This document shows positions 48,151 through 59,575 of a stretch of 64,000 nt of DNA, piece after piece. How positions within the stretch are numbered: position 1 is the stretch's first letter; every line of letters starts with the position of its first letter. Origin of the DNA: Achromobacter agilis (GTDB taxonomy: Bacteria > Pseudomonadota > Gammaproteobacteria > Burkholderiales > Burkholderiaceae_B); assembly GCF_900496965.1 (NCBI RefSeq), contig NZ_UFQB01000004.1, positions 305,680 through 369,679 of the forward strand, given 5' to 3'. The position numbers and the translations under genes are program-made. The notes below the pieces were generated by a model. It saw only the letters and a list, made by a program, of their open reading frames with translations, had not been told where the DNA came from and searched no databases.

Positions 48151-49316
48151 CGCAACTTCAGGGTAGAGAGGCCAATCAGCACCAGCATCATGCTGATGAT
48201 CCAGAAACGCACGACCACCTGGGTTTCCTTCCAGCCGCCCACTTCAAAGTGATGATGCAGCGGAGCCATGCGGAATATGCGTCTACCTGTTCCATAACGT
48301 CGCTTCGTGTACTTGAACCAGGTCACCTGGATCATCACGGAAAGCGTCTCGACGACGAACACGCCGCCCATGATGAACAACACGATTTCCTGGCGCACGA
48401 TGACCGCGATGGTGCCCAGCGCGCCGCCCAGCGCCAGCGCGCCGACGTCGCCCATGAAGACTTGCGCCGGATACGCGTTGAACCACAAAAATGCCAGTCC
48501 GGCGCCGCCGATCGCGGCGCACAGCACCATCAGTTCCGCCGCGCCCGGGATATAGGGAAACAGCAGGTACTTGGAATAGTCGACGCGGCCCACCACGTAG
48601 GCGAAGATGCCCAGTGCGCTGCCCACCATGACGGTGGGCATGATCGCCAGGCCGTCCAGGCCGTCGGTCAGGTTCACGGCATTGCTGGTGCCGACGATGA
48701 CCGCCCAGGTCAGCGCGACGAAGCCCAGCACGCCCAAGGGATAGCTGACGGTCTTGAAGAACGGGACGATGAGGTCGGCGCGCGTCGGCAGCGACATCGT
48801 GAAGCCGCTGCCCACCCATGCCTTGAACAACGGCCACAGTTCGGTATTGGCCGGGGCCGACACGGCGAACGCCAGGTACACCGCGGCCACGATGCCGATG
48901 GTGGCCTGCCAGAAAAATTTTTGCCGTGCAGGCATGCCTTCCGGATCGCGGTAGACCACCTTGCGGTAATCGTCCATCCAGCCGATCCAGCCGAAGCCGA
49001 AGGTCACCAGCAGCACCACCCACACGAAGCGGTTGGTCCAGTCCGCCCACAGCAACGTGCTGATGGCGACCGAAATCAGGATCAGCACGCCGCCCATGGT
49101 GGGGGTGCCCGTCTTGACCAGGTGGGATTCCGGGCCGTAGGAGCGCACGGCCTGGCCGATCTTCATCTCGGTCAGCTTGCGGATCACGCGCGGACCCGCT
49201 ACCAGGCCGATCAGCAATGCCGTCGCGCACGCCAGCACCGCGCGCAAGGTGATGTATTCGAACACCCCCAGCGCGCGCACGTCATCGGAAAGCAAGCGGG
49301 CGATTTCAAGCAGCAT
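48147..49316 (-). CDS. mraY: phospho-N-acetylmuramoyl-pentapeptide-transferase MraY
   Basis: A 389-residue integral membrane enzyme that makes lipid I from UDP-MurNAc-pentapeptide and undecaprenyl phosphate. TPTMGGVL, the [10 protein letters not shown] catalytic block, and MAPLHHHFE are all present, with about ten helices. The start at 49316 has GGGAGAG 5 bases upstream and lies 11 bases inside the murE-murF gene. Confidence 0.97.
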   Translation of the reverse strand: MLLEIARLLSDDVRALGVFEYITLRAVLACATALLIGLVAGPRVIRKLTEMKIGQAVRSYGPESHLVKTGTPTMGGVLILISVAISTLLWADWTNRFVWVVLLVTFGFGWIGWMDDYRKVVYRDPEGMPARQKFFWQATIGIVAAVYLAFAVSAPANTELWPLFKAWVGSGFTMSLPTRADLIVPFFKTVSYPLGVLGFVALTWAVIVGTSNAVNLTDGLDGLAIMPTVMVGSALGIFAYVVGRVDYSKYLLFPYIPGAAELMVLCAAIGGAGLAFLWFNAYPAQVFMGDVGALALGGALGTIAVIVRQEIVLFIMGGVFVVETLSVMIQVTWFKYTKRRYGTGRRIFRMAPLHHHFEVGGWKETQVVVRFWIISMMLVLIGLSTLKLR

Positions 49317-52167
49317 CGTGCTCTCCCTGCCCCTTGGCCGCCATACCGTCATTCATAGAAAAAGCCGTCACTACCCGCTCCATGCGCATAAAGCGCGATC
49401 CCTTTACCAATACGCAGGACGGGCGCAAGCCGCGCAACGCGGCAACGACTTCGTCTACCGATGCGCAGGCGTGCGCGCCCGCGCCGAATGCGGCAGATGC
49501 CGCCCGGCTGGCTTCGCCTAGCGTGATGAGCGCGTCGAGCCCTTGCTCGCGCGCGTAATTCCCCACCTCTACATGCATGGCGGGGCCGTTGTCCCCGACC
49601 TCGCCCATGTCGCCCAGTACGAGGACACGCGTGCCGCCGATGCGCGCCAGCACGTCGATGGCCACGCGAACCGAGTCGGGGTTCGCATTGTAGGTGTCGT
49701 CGATGAGCAACGTACCGTCACTCATTTTCTTGTGCTGCATGCGGCCGGCGACCGGGCTGAAACCCGCCAGTGCGCGCACCGCGCTGTCCAGCGGCACCCC
49801 TGCGGCGATGGCGCTGGCGATGGCCGCCAGCGCATTGCGCAGGTTGTGCAGACCGGGCACCGGCAGCGCCAGATCGGCGGTGCCGACCGGCGTCACGACC
49901 CGGCAGCGCGTGGTGTTCACGTCGGCCAGGATCTGCTCCGCGTAGACGTCCAGGCCTGGCTGCAGGCCGAAGCGCAGCACGCGGCGCGGCTCGGCCAGGG
50001 CATCCCAGACCGTCGAGTACGGTTCGTCGCCCGGATAGACGGCAACGCCGTCGTCGGGCAGCGCGGCGATTGCAGCGCCGTTCTCGTGCGCCACCGCTTC
50101 CACGCTATGCATGAATTCCTGATGCTCGCGCTGGGCATTGGTCACCAGCGTCACCGTGGGCGCCGCCATGGCCGCCAGTTGCGCGATCTCGCCGGGATGG
50201 TTCATGCCCAGTTCGAACACGGCGGCCCGGTGCTCCGGACGCAAGCGCAGCAACGTCAGCGGCACGCCGATATCGTTGTTGAGGTTGCCGGCGGTGGCCA
50301 GGCGGCGCGCCTCGCCACGCCAATCGGCCAGCATGGCCGAAATCATTTCCTTGGTCGTGGTTTTGCCGTTGCTGCCGGCCACCGCGACGACGGGCAGGGA
50401 AAACTGCGCGCGCCAGGCCGCGCCGATACGCATCAGCGCCATGCGCGTGTCGCCCAGCACCAGTTGCGGCAAGCGGGAGCCGGCTACGGCATGCGCCACC
50501 ACGGCCGCGCACGCGCCGCGCGCCTCGGCCTGGTCCAGATAGTCGTGCGCGTCGAAGTTCTCGCCCACCAGCGCCACGAACAGCTCAGCCGCGCCGATGC
50601 GCCGCGTATCCGTGGACACGCCCTTAACCTGCGGCAGCAGCATGGCCAGCCGCGCCCATTCGCGATCGTCGAAGGGCAGCTTCTCGCCGCCGATGTCCTG
50701 GTAGGTCTCGTGCCCCTTGCCCGCCAGCAGCACCACGTCTTCGGGCGACGCCGCCCAGATGGTCTGCATGATGGCGCGCGCGCGATCCACCTGCACGTCG
50801 GCATGCGCCGATTCGGGAATGCCTGCCAGAATCTGCTGGACGATAGCTTCGGGCGATTCGGTGCGCGGATTGTCACTGGAGACAACCACGTGGTCGGCCA
50901 GGTCCGCCGCGATGCGCCCCATTTCAGGACGCTTGCCCGGATCCCGCTCGCCGCCGCAGCCGAACAGGCAGGCCAGGCGGCCCGAGCGGGCCTCGGCGAC
51001 GGCGCGCAATGCGGCCAGCGCCCGCGACAAGGCATCGGGAGTATGCGCGTAGTCCACCACCACCAGCGGGCCACGGCCCGTGCCGGCCTGCGCGCCGCTT
51101 GAACCGAGCGGTTCCACCGTCTGCAGGCGGCCATCGACGGGATCGGTCGCCGCCAGTTCGCGCGCGATTTGCGCAAACGGCAAGCCAAGCTGATACAGCA
51201 CGCCCGCCACCAGCAGCAGATTGGAAACGTTGTGCGCACCAAGCAGGCGCGTCACGATCTGGGCTTCGCCATGCGGCGACACCAGCGTGAAGATCTGGCC
51301 TTGGGACGTGGCCTGGAGATCGCGCGCGCGCATGGCGGCGGGGATCTCGGGCGCGTCGCTCAGGCTGTAGCCCATTGCCATGTCCGCGGGCAGGTTCGCG
51401 ATCAGGCGGCGCCCGGCTTCGTCGTCCGCGTTAATCACGGCGGCGGTCAGGCCCGGCCAGCGGAACAGGCGCGCCTTGGCCGCCTCGTACCGTTCCATTG
51501 TGCCGTGGTAATCGAGATGGTCGCGCGTCAAGTTGGTGAACGCCGCCAGCGCAACGCGCACGCCGTCCATCCGGCCCTGCTCGATGCCGATCGACGATGC
51601 TTCCATCGCGACGGCCTTCGCCCCCGCGTCGCGCATCGCGGCCAGCGTGCGGTGCACGGTCAGCACGTCAGGCGTGGTCAAGTCGCCGCCCAGCGTGCGG
51701 CCATCGGGCAGCACCGCACCCAAGGTGCCGATGGTGCCGCAAGGCTTGTCATTGCGGCCCAGCGCATGGGCGATCCATTGCACGGACGAGGTCTTGCCGT
51801 TGGTGCCCGTCACGGCCACGACCGCGAGCGCGGCGGACGGCCGGCCATACCAGGTGTCGCCCAGCTCGCCCAGCAGGGCGCGCAAACCGGCCACCGGCAG
51901 CATCGGCGTCTGCGCCGCCGCGGCCTCGATGGCCTCGCTGGCGGGCGCTTCGAACAGAACCGCGCTGGCGCCCAGCGCCAACGCCTTCTCTATATAGAGG
52001 CGTCCGTCGCTGGACAGGCCCGGGCAGGCGACGAACACGTCGCCCGGCTCGATCTCGCGGGAGTCCAGCTTGAGGTGCGCCGTCAACGAGACGCGCGCAT
52101 GCAACCACGCCACGATTTCGGCAACCGTGGCGACAGGGGTAGAAGAGAGGAAGCCCTTGGCGTTCAT
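49306..52167 (-). CDS. murE-murF: MurE-MurF fusion: UDP-MurNAc-tripeptide synthetase and D-Ala-D-Ala-adding enzyme
   Basis: One uninterrupted 953-residue reading frame joins two complete Mur ligases. MurE covers about 1-505: ATP loop VTGTNGKTS at 119-127, and DNPR at about 431-434, the signature for meso-diaminopimelate as third residue. MurF covers about 512-953: it begins almost without a linker at VSTDTRRI, with ATP loop [11 protein letters not shown] near 598 and [10 protein letters not shown] further on. Such a fusion is known from Bordetella. It couples addition of the third residue and of D-Ala-D-Ala. The start overlaps ftsI by 4 bases; the stop lies 11 bases inside mraY. Confidence 0.97.
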   Translation of the reverse strand: MNAKGFLSSTPVATVAEIVAWLHARVSLTAHLKLDSREIEPGDVFVACPGLSSDGRLYIEKALALGASAVLFEAPASEAIEAAAAQTPMLPVAGLRALLGELGDTWYGRPSAALAVVAVTGTNGKTSSVQWIAHALGRNDKPCGTIGTLGAVLPDGRTLGGDLTTPDVLTVHRTLAAMRDAGAKAVAMEASSIGIEQGRMDGVRVALAAFTNLTRDHLDYHGTMERYEAAKARLFRWPGLTAAVINADDEAGRRLIANLPADMAMGYSLSDAPEIPAAMRARDLQATSQGQIFTLVSPHGEAQIVTRLLGAHNVSNLLLVAGVLYQLGLPFAQIARELAATDPVDGRLQTVEPLGSSGAQAGTGRGPLVVVDYAHTPDALSRALAALRAVAEARSGRLACLFGCGGERDPGKRPEMGRIAADLADHVVVSSDNPRTESPEAIVQQILAGIPESAHADVQVDRARAIMQTIWAASPEDVVLLAGKGHETYQDIGGEKLPFDDREWARLAMLLPQVKGVSTDTRRIGAAELFVALVGENFDAHDYLDQAEARGACAAVVAHAVAGSRLPQLVLGDTRMALMRIGAAWRAQFSLPVVAVAGSNGKTTTKEMISAMLADWRGEARRLATAGNLNNDIGVPLTLLRLRPEHRAAVFELGMNHPGEIAQLAAMAAPTVTLVTNAQREHQEFMHSVEAVAHENGAAIAALPDDGVAVYPGDEPYSTVWDALAEPRRVLRFGLQPGLDVYAEQILADVNTTRCRVVTPVGTADLALPVPGLHNLRNALAAIASAIAAGVPLDSAVRALAGFSPVAGRMQHKKMSDGTLLIDDTYNANPDSVRVAIDVLARIGGTRVLVLGDMGEVGDNGPAMHVEVGNYAREQGLDALITLGEASRAASAAFGAGAHACASVDEVVAALRGLRPSCVLVKGSRFMRMERVVTAFSMNDGMAAKGQGEHDAA

Positions 52168-53894
52168 CTGCCTGGCTCCTTGAGACCAGCAACAATTGTG
52201 GATTCGAAGGGTGCGTCCGGGCGCACCCCCATCAACCGCAGGCTTCCGCCCACGATCTGGGAGAACACGGGTGCGGCGATCGCGCCGCCGTAATAGCCAC
52301 CGACCGTCGGCTCGTCAATGGACACTGCCACCACGATCTTCGGATCCGACACGGGGGCAAAGCCCACGTACGAACTCCGGTAGCGCTGCATGCTGTACTT
52401 GCCGTCGACGATCTTGCGCGCGGTGCCGCTCTTGCCGGCCACGCGGTAGCCCTGCACCTGGGCAGCCTTGGTGCCTTCCGGCCCGGCGGCGGCCTCGAGC
52501 ATGCCGCGCACCATTTCGGTGGTCTTCGGCGTGTAGATCTTGACGCTGGTGGGATCGCTGTCGCGCTTGACCAAGGTCAGCGACACCATGTCGCCGTTGC
52601 GGGCGAAAACGGTATAGGCGCGCGCCACCTGCAACAGCGACACCGACAGGCCGTAGCCATAGGCCATGGTGGCCTTTTCGATCAGACGCCAGCGGTCCCA
52701 GGGGCGCAGGCGGCCGGGCGCCGCGCCGGGAAATCCCACTTGCGGCGCCTGGCCCAGGCCCAATTCGGTGAAGCGGTCCCACATTTCGCGGGATTCCAGC
52801 TTCTCGGAGATCATCGTCATACCGATATTGCTGGACTTGCGGAGCACGCCGGCCACGTCCAGCGTGCCATTGCGGCTTACGTCGCTGATCGTGCTGCCCT
52901 GGTATTGGAAACGGCCATTGCCGGTTTCGAATAGCGTCTTGGTCGTGATGCGGCCCAGGTCCAACGCCAGCGCCGCCGTGAACGGCTTCATGATCGAGCC
53001 GGGCTCGAAAGTATCGGTAATGGCCTGGTTGCGCAGCTTGGACCCGTGGAAAGTCTCGCGCTTGTTCGGGTCGAACGTCGGAACATTGGCCAGCGCCAGG
53101 ATCTCGCCGGTGTGCACATCCACGACCACGGCGGTCGCCCCCTTGGCCTGGTGCTTGTCCATGGAGTCCTTCAGGGCCTTGAACACCAAATACTGCAGGC
53201 GGGTGTCGATAGACAGGCGCAAATCGCGGCCGTCCACCGGCAAGGTCACGGCCTGCACGTCTTCGATCACTCGGCCCAGCCGGTCCTTGATGACACGACG
53301 GCTGCCCGGACGGCCGGAAAGCTGCTGATTGAACGTCAGCTCGACCCCTTCCTGCCCCTGGTCCTCGACGCTGTTGAAGCCCACCACGTGGGCCATCACG
53401 TCGCCGTCCGGATAATAGCGGCGGGTTTCCGGCTGCTGATGCACGCCAGGCATACCCAATTGCTTGATCTTGTCGGCCACGTCCATGGAGACCTGGCGCT
53501 TCAGGTAGACGAAGTTCTTGTCTTCATCGACGAGGCGGTGGCGCAGGTCGGCCACAGGCGTTTCCAGCAGCTTCGCCAGGGTGTCCAACTGGGCCGGGGT
53601 GGCCTGCTTGGTGTCTTCGGGAATGGCCCAGATCGCGCGCGCCGGCACGCTGGAGGCCAGCACCGCGCCGTTGCGGTCCATGATCTTGCCGCGCGTGGCA
53701 GCCAGCGTCAGCGTGCGTTCATAGCGCCGCTCGCCCTGCTGCTGCAGGAACTCCGTGGACAGCCCCTGCAGAAACAGGGCGCGGCCGGCCAGCACCGCGA
53801 AACCGCCGAACAGCAGGATCAGCACCAGGCGCGCGCGCCACGTGGGCAGTTGCCCGCGCAGCACGGGATTGTCGAAGAAGGGGACGCGTTTCAT
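52164..53894 (-). CDS. ftsI: septal transpeptidase FtsI (PBP3)
   Basis: A 576-residue class B penicillin-binding protein. One N-terminal helix lies at about 20-42. The pedestal domain precedes the transpeptidase domain with SIMK near 299 (nucleophile Ser), SSN near 352 and KSGT near 486. It cross-links septal peptidoglycan with FtsW. The start overlaps the ftsL stop and the stop overlaps the murE-murF start, 4 bases each. Confidence 0.97.
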   Translation of the reverse strand: MKRVPFFDNPVLRGQLPTWRARLVLILLFGGFAVLAGRALFLQGLSTEFLQQQGERRYERTLTLAATRGKIMDRNGAVLASSVPARAIWAIPEDTKQATPAQLDTLAKLLETPVADLRHRLVDEDKNFVYLKRQVSMDVADKIKQLGMPGVHQQPETRRYYPDGDVMAHVVGFNSVEDQGQEGVELTFNQQLSGRPGSRRVIKDRLGRVIEDVQAVTLPVDGRDLRLSIDTRLQYLVFKALKDSMDKHQAKGATAVVVDVHTGEILALANVPTFDPNKRETFHGSKLRNQAITDTFEPGSIMKPFTAALALDLGRITTKTLFETGNGRFQYQGSTISDVSRNGTLDVAGVLRKSSNIGMTMISEKLESREMWDRFTELGLGQAPQVGFPGAAPGRLRPWDRWRLIEKATMAYGYGLSVSLLQVARAYTVFARNGDMVSLTLVKRDSDPTSVKIYTPKTTEMVRGMLEAAAGPEGTKAAQVQGYRVAGKSGTARKIVDGKYSMQRYRSSYVGFAPVSDPKIVVAVSIDEPTVGGYYGGAIAAPVFSQIVGGSLRLMGVRPDAPFESTIVAGLKEPGR

Positions 53895-54181
53895 TGCGCG
53901 CCTCCGCTGGCGGAGACGGGCGCCTGATTCATATAGAGCGTGCGGTCCGGAACGATGGAAATCATCTTCAGGCCGTCACGCGCAATGGCGTCCACGCGTG
54001 CATTGCGGGCAAGCTCGGCGCGATCGAGCTGCAAGCGCCGCCAATTGGTTTCCAGATCGCGCGCCTGCGCCTGATCGCGGCCCAGCTCGACGAAGAGCTG
54101 ACGCGACTGATACCGGCTGGTGACCAGGGAAATGGCCGACAGCATCAGCAAAGCCGCAACGATCAGGTTGACGCGACCCAT
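53891..54181 (-). CDS. ftsL: cell division protein FtsL
   Basis: A 96-residue bitopic protein. [20 protein letters not shown] is the membrane helix, followed by a periplasmic coiled coil (RYQSRQLFVELGRDQAQARD...). It forms a complex with FtsB and FtsQ. The start shares one base with the rsmH stop (TAATG), and its stop overlaps ftsI by 4 bases. The frame is open further upstream but inside rsmH and without similarity. Confidence 0.93.
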   Translation of the reverse strand: MGRVNLIVAALLMLSAISLVTSRYQSRQLFVELGRDQAQARDLETNWRRLQLDRAELARNARVDAIARDGLKMISIVPDRTLYMNQAPVSASGGAQ

Positions 54182-55278
54182 TAGCGGCGCCCTCCCTTGC
54201 CGCCGCGCCGGGGCGGCGGAGCCAGGTCGCTGCCCGGCAGGGCGCCGATCTTCACGAACGCGAAACCGCCCTCGGCGGGCAGTGGCGTTTCCGTGCGTTC
54301 GGCAACGCGCAGGATGGCGGAACGGGCGCGGGCGTTGGACGAGACTTCCTCGTCTTCGGCCACCACGCGCCCGAGGGAACGCAGCACGGGTTGGGGCATT
54401 TCGCTTTCCCGCAACGGCAGGCGCGCGTGCGCGGCAGCCGGACGAGCCGCCGCCGCGATGCACTGCTTGACCATGCGGTCCTCAAGCGAATGAAAGCTGA
54501 TCACCGCCAATCTCCCCCCCGGAGCCAGCAGGTCTAGAGCTGCCGCGAGGGTGCGCGCGAGCTCTTCGAGTTCCCGATTGATGTAAATCCGTAAAGCTTG
54601 AAAGGTGCGTGTGGCCGGATGCTGCCCCTTTTCGCGCGTGCGGACGGCGCTGGCGACGCACTCGGCAAGCTCGAGCGTGGTGCGCAGCGGCCTTGTTGCG
54701 CGGCGAGCAGCAATCGCCTTTGCAACCTGAAAAGCAAACCGTTCTTCGCCATAATCCGCTATGACCTCCCGCATCTCATCCACACTGGCTTGCGCCAGCC
54801 AATCCGCCACCGTGGGACCACGAGTGGTGTCCATCCGCATGTCGAGCGGGCCATCTCGCATGAACGAGAAGCCGCGTTCGGCATCGTCGATCTGAGGCGA
54901 CGAAACGCCCAGATCCAGCATCACGCCATCGACCTTGCCGATGCCGAGCTGCGCCAATTCTTCGGCCATGGTGGCAAAGCCCCCATGCACCACGGTGACC
55001 CTCGGGTCCGCTGCCGCCAACGCATTGGCTACGGCGATCGCCTCCGGATCCTTGTCGAACACGACCAACCGCGCGCCCGGGCCCAGACGGCCAAGCAGCT
55101 CGCGGCTGTGCCCGCCACGCCCGAAGGTGCCGTCGACGAAGACGCCGCTCTCCGCTCGCGTAGCCGCAGCCGGCCCGCCGTGCTCTTGCGACCGTGCCGC
55201 ACCCTTGCCGCCGAAGCCGGCCAGCAATAGCGCGTCCACCGTCGGCTCCAGCAAGACGGGCCGATGTTCGAATTCCAT
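54181..55278 (-). CDS. rsmH: 16S rRNA m4C1402 methyltransferase RsmH (MraW)
   Basis: A 365-residue SAM methyltransferase that N4-methylates C1402 of 16S r[20 protein letters not shown] opens the protein, [14 protein letters not shown] is the SAM loop, and [18 protein letters not shown] the substrate block. It is longer than usual (about 310): an extra ~22 residues ([22 protein letters not shown] region) sit between DALLLAGF and the SAM loop. It starts 7 bases after mraZ. Confidence 0.95.
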   Translation of the reverse strand: MEFEHRPVLLEPTVDALLLAGFGGKGAARSQEHGGPAAATRAESGVFVDGTFGRGGHSRELLGRLGPGARLVVFDKDPEAIAVANALAAADPRVTVVHGGFATMAEELAQLGIGKVDGVMLDLGVSSPQIDDAERGFSFMRDGPLDMRMDTTRGPTVADWLAQASVDEMREVIADYGEERFAFQVAKAIAARRATRPLRTTLELAECVASAVRTREKGQHPATRTFQALRIYINRELEELARTLAAALDLLAPGGRLAVISFHSLEDRMVKQCIAAAARPAAAHARLPLRESEMPQPVLRSLGRVVAEDEEVSSNARARSAILRVAERTETPLPAEGGFAFVKIGALPGSDLAPPPRRGGKGGRR

Positions 55279-55285
55279 AACTTTT

Positions 55286-55717
55286 TCAGAACGAAAACTG
55301 ATTCAACACATCCGGCATACCCTTGGCCAGGTCCTCAGCCTCGCGGCTGGCCAGAGTAGCGGCGTCCCACAGCTCGAAGTGCGAGCCCAAACCGAGCAGC
55401 ATCACATCGCGCGTCATACCGGAAGCGTTGCGCAGTTCAGGCGCGATCAGGACCCGGCCGGAGCCGTCCAGTTCCACGTCCTGAGCGTTGCCCAGCAACA
55501 GCCGCTGCAACGCGCGGGCCGTCATGGGAAAGGCGGCGATCTGCTCGCGCTTCTTTTCCCACTCGGGCCGCGGGTAGACCAGCAAGCAGCCGTCAGGGTG
55601 GCGAGTCAGGGTCAGCCGGCCTTCGGCCTGCGACATGAGCGCGTCACGATGCCGGGTCGGAATCGAGATCCGTCCCTTGGCATCCAGCGTGAGCGCGCTG
55701 CTTCCCTGAAACACCAC
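55286..55717 (-). CDS. mraZ: MraZ, dcw-operon repressor
   Basis: A 143-residue AbrB-like DNA-binding protein with two SpoVT/AbrB repeats ([16 protein letters not shown] and [15 protein letters not shown]). MraZ represses its own operon in other bacteria. The start chosen is GTG at 55717 (reading [10 protein letters not shown]): it gives family length and GTGGGG precedes it by 5 bases. A GTG at 55738 would add seven residues. The operator repeats at 55719-55758 lie immediately upstream and include that ribosome binding site. Confidence 0.93.
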   Translation of the reverse strand: MVFQGSSALTLDAKGRISIPTRHRDALMSQAEGRLTLTRHPDGCLLVYPRPEWEKKREQIAAFPMTARALQRLLLGNAQDVELDGSGRVLIAPELRNASGMTRDVMLLGLGSHFELWDAATLASREAEDLAKGMPDVLNQFSF

Positions 55718-55718
55718 T

Positions 55719-55758
55719 TTTACCCCACTTAATTGCACAATTTCCTACTATTTCCCAC
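55719..55758 (-). promoter_or_regulatory. four 10-bp-phased MraZ-type operator repeats
   Basis: Read on the minus strand, four consecutive decamers occur: GTGGGAAATA, GTAGGAAATT, GTGCAATTAA and GTGGGGTAAA. MraZ in other bacteria binds TGGGN repeats spaced by 5 bases, the same 10-bp period. The last repeat includes the ribosome binding site and ends next to the start codon. Confidence 0.75.
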
Positions 55759-55785
55759 TCTACGGTATGGGAAAGGGGCGGTCAA
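55757..55785 (-). promoter_or_regulatory. promoter of the mraZ/dcw operon
   Basis: On the minus strand TTGACC (55785-55780) and TAGAGT (55762-55757) have a 17-base spacer. Expected transcription start is near 55750, inside the MraZ repeats. The remaining mraZ-rnpB interval (55786-56070) shows only the terminator at 55853-55876 and no coding signal. Confidence 0.75.
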
Positions 55786-55852
55786 GCGCGTGGTTGCAAT
55801 TTTTTCAATCACAACAAGGACTTAGATCAATATGTAAAACCGCAAAAACAAA

Positions 55853-55876
55853 AACCTCCCAATAAATCAGGAGGTT
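55853..55876 (-). terminator. terminator between rnpB and the dcw promoter
   Basis: AACCTCC pairs with GGAGGTT (7 bp, 10-base loop). On the minus strand it is followed by TTTGTTTTTG. It would stop transcription from rnpB before mraZ. Confidence 0.75.
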
Positions 55877-56070
55877 GCGACATTATCTAAAAGTCCTTCT
55901 TCAGAAGTGGCGCCTAACAATGGCTTTGCATTGTTTTACGATCGGTCGTTCGCGCCTATTGGCGAGGCTTCCCGGCGAACACGGCGCCGGGAGCCGGCAA
56001 AAAAAGGGCACGACCCGATCCGCGCGGCGCCAGGAAGCGACCCGGCGACCGCTCGTTTTGAGAATGAGTT

Positions 56071-56476
56071 GCAAGACGGATCTATAGGCCGGATTCTGTA
56101 CACCAGGTTTCCCTGGCGGACGATCATTCCTCTGCGCGAACCATTGCTGGCCCGCTGTAGCCATCTACCCGCATACTCGGACGGAGCCGCCCTTCGCAGC
56201 CCGAAAGCCGCACGCATGCCTATTTGATGTTGCTCCGGATAGAGGTTGCCGCGTTTCACCCTGCGATGCCGCCGCCCGTTGCCGGACGGCGCGATACGGA
56301 GATAGCCGTACCTGTGCGCGCAATGCGCGCCCACCCCGCAGACTCGTCTCTGTGGCCCTATTCCTCAACCGCGCCCGAAGACGCGGCCGGACGGCCGTTA
56401 GCCGTTACCCTGCCCTATGGAGTCCGGACCTTCCTCGATGGATTCGCATCCACCGCGATCGCCCGACCCGCCTTGC
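56071..56476 (-). ncRNA. rnpB: RNase P RNA (bacterial type A)
   Basis: On the minus strand the conserved 5' blocks GAGGAAGGTCCGGACTCC and ATAGGGCAGGG, and the 3' block ACAGAATCCGGCCTATAG, identify the catalytic RNA of RNase P, which matures tRNA 5' ends. Ends were set by the P1 helix: GCAAGGCGGGTC at the 5' end pairs with GATCCGTCTTGC at the 3' end with two G-U pairs. The length of ~406 bases suits a betaproteobacterial type A RNA. Ends may be off by a few bases. Confidence 0.93.
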
Positions 56477-56483
56477 GGTTCGT

Positions 56484-56489
56484 ATTCTA
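56484..56489 (-). promoter_or_regulatory. -10 box of rnpB
   Basis: TAGAAT on the minus strand ends 7 bases before the proposed rnpB 5' end. No good -35 is visible at 17 bases; a close match may not be needed if an upstream element acts. Confidence 0.55.
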
Positions 56490-56596
56490 GTACAGGTGGC
56501 GGCTCCGTCCCCAAAGCGCCCCGCCTCCCCAAACGGCTCCGCGCGTTCCTGCGACAATACGCCTTGATTCGCATAGACGCAGACGCTCCCGACTAC

Positions 56597-58423
<1,827 letters not shown>

Positions 58424-58466
58424 TTTGACGCGGCGTCTCTATATATACATATAGCACGCGCAAGAA

Positions 58467-58492
58467 AACGGGCTGTCCAGCGGCAGCCCGTT
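58467..58492 (-). terminator. terminator of pyrC
   Basis: AACGGGCTG pairs perfectly with CAGCCCGTT (9 bp, 8-base loop), followed on the minus strand by TTTTCTTG. It begins 8 bases after the pyrC stop, and also lies 43 bases after uup. Confidence 0.85.
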
Positions 58493-58499
58493 CAAACAC

Positions 58500-59564
58500 C
58501 TAGACGCGCGCGCGCCAGGCCAACGCCTCGCCCGCGGCCAGCGGCACCAGCGTGGTGTTGCCGAACGGCAGATCGTCAGGCACCTGGTAGGCCTCCCGCA
58601 CCAGCGTCAGCGTGCCGGTATTGCGCGGCAGGCCATAGAAGTCGGGGCCGTGGAAACTCGCGAAGCCTTCCAGCTTGTCCAGTTTTCCTGCCGCCTCGAA
58701 CGCGGTGGCATACAACTCCATGGCGTGCAGGGCGGTGTAGCAGCCCGCACAGCCGCAAGCATGTTCCTTCAGGCCGCGCGCATGCGGCGCGCTGTCGGTG
58801 CCCAGGAAAAACCGCGGGCTGCCGCTGGTGGCCGCGTCGACCAGCGCCTGCCGGTGCGTTTCGCGCTTCAGGATCGGCAGGCAATACCAATGCGGCCGCA
58901 CACCGCCCTGGAAAATTGCGTTGCGGTTGTACAGCATGTGCTGCGGCGTGATCGTTGCGGCGATAGGCCCTTCGGCATCCCGGACATACTCCGCGCCCTC
59001 TTTCGTCGTGATGTGTTCGAACACGACTTTCAAGGCAGGAAAAGCACGGCGCAAGGGCTTCATGACGCGATCGACGAACACCGCTTCGCGATCGAACACG
59101 TCGATAGACGGATCCGTGACTTCACCATGCACCAGCAGCGGCATGCCGCATTTTTCCAGCGCTTCGAGCGCCGTCGCGCACTTGCCCAGCAAGTCGGTCA
59201 CGCCCGCGTCCGAGTTGGTCGTGGCGCCGGCGGGATACAGCTTCACCGCATAGACCTGGCCCGACTCGTGCGCGCGGAAGATCTCTTCAGCGGACGTGTT
59301 GTCCGTCAGGTACAGCGTCATCAGCGGCGTGAAGGCCGCAGGATTGCCGCCGGCCTTGGCCAGCGCCTCGAGGATGCGGCCGCGATAGGCCAGCGCCTGC
59401 TCGGTGGTGGTCACCGGCGGCTTCAGATTCGGCATGATGATCGCGCGCGCGAACTGGCGCGCAGTGTCCGCCACCACGGCTTCCAGGGCCGCGCCGTCGC
59501 GCAAGTGCAAATGCCAGTCGTCCGGCCGGGTGATGGTGAGCTGAGTCGTGTTTTGAGTAGACAT
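58500..59564 (-). CDS. pyrC: dihydroorotase, class II (PyrC)
   Basis: A 354-residue Zn enzyme of pyrimidine synthesis (carbamoyl-aspartate to dihydroorotate). HLHLR at 18-22 holds two Zn-binding His and the substrate Arg, [10 protein letters not shown] carries the substrate Asn, and [10 protein letters not shown] and TDSAPH are the later metal blocks. The start [11 protein letters not shown] at 59564 gives usual length. It follows the M20 gene after 11 bases, indicating an operon. Confidence 0.95.
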   Translation of the reverse strand: MSTQNTTQLTITRPDDWHLHLRDGAALEAVVADTARQFARAIIMPNLKPPVTTTEQALAYRGRILEALAKAGGNPAAFTPLMTLYLTDNTSAEEIFRAHESGQVYAVKLYPAGATTNSDAGVTDLLGKCATALEALEKCGMPLLVHGEVTDPSIDVFDREAVFVDRVMKPLRRAFPALKVVFEHITTKEGAEYVRDAEGPIAATITPQHMLYNRNAIFQGGVRPHWYCLPILKRETHRQALVDAATSGSPRFFLGTDSAPHARGLKEHACGCAGCYTALHAMELYATAFEAAGKLDKLEGFASFHGPDFYGLPRNTGTLTLVREAYQVPDDLPFGNTTLVPLAAGEALAWRARV

Positions 59565-59575
59565 GGAAAGGCTTC

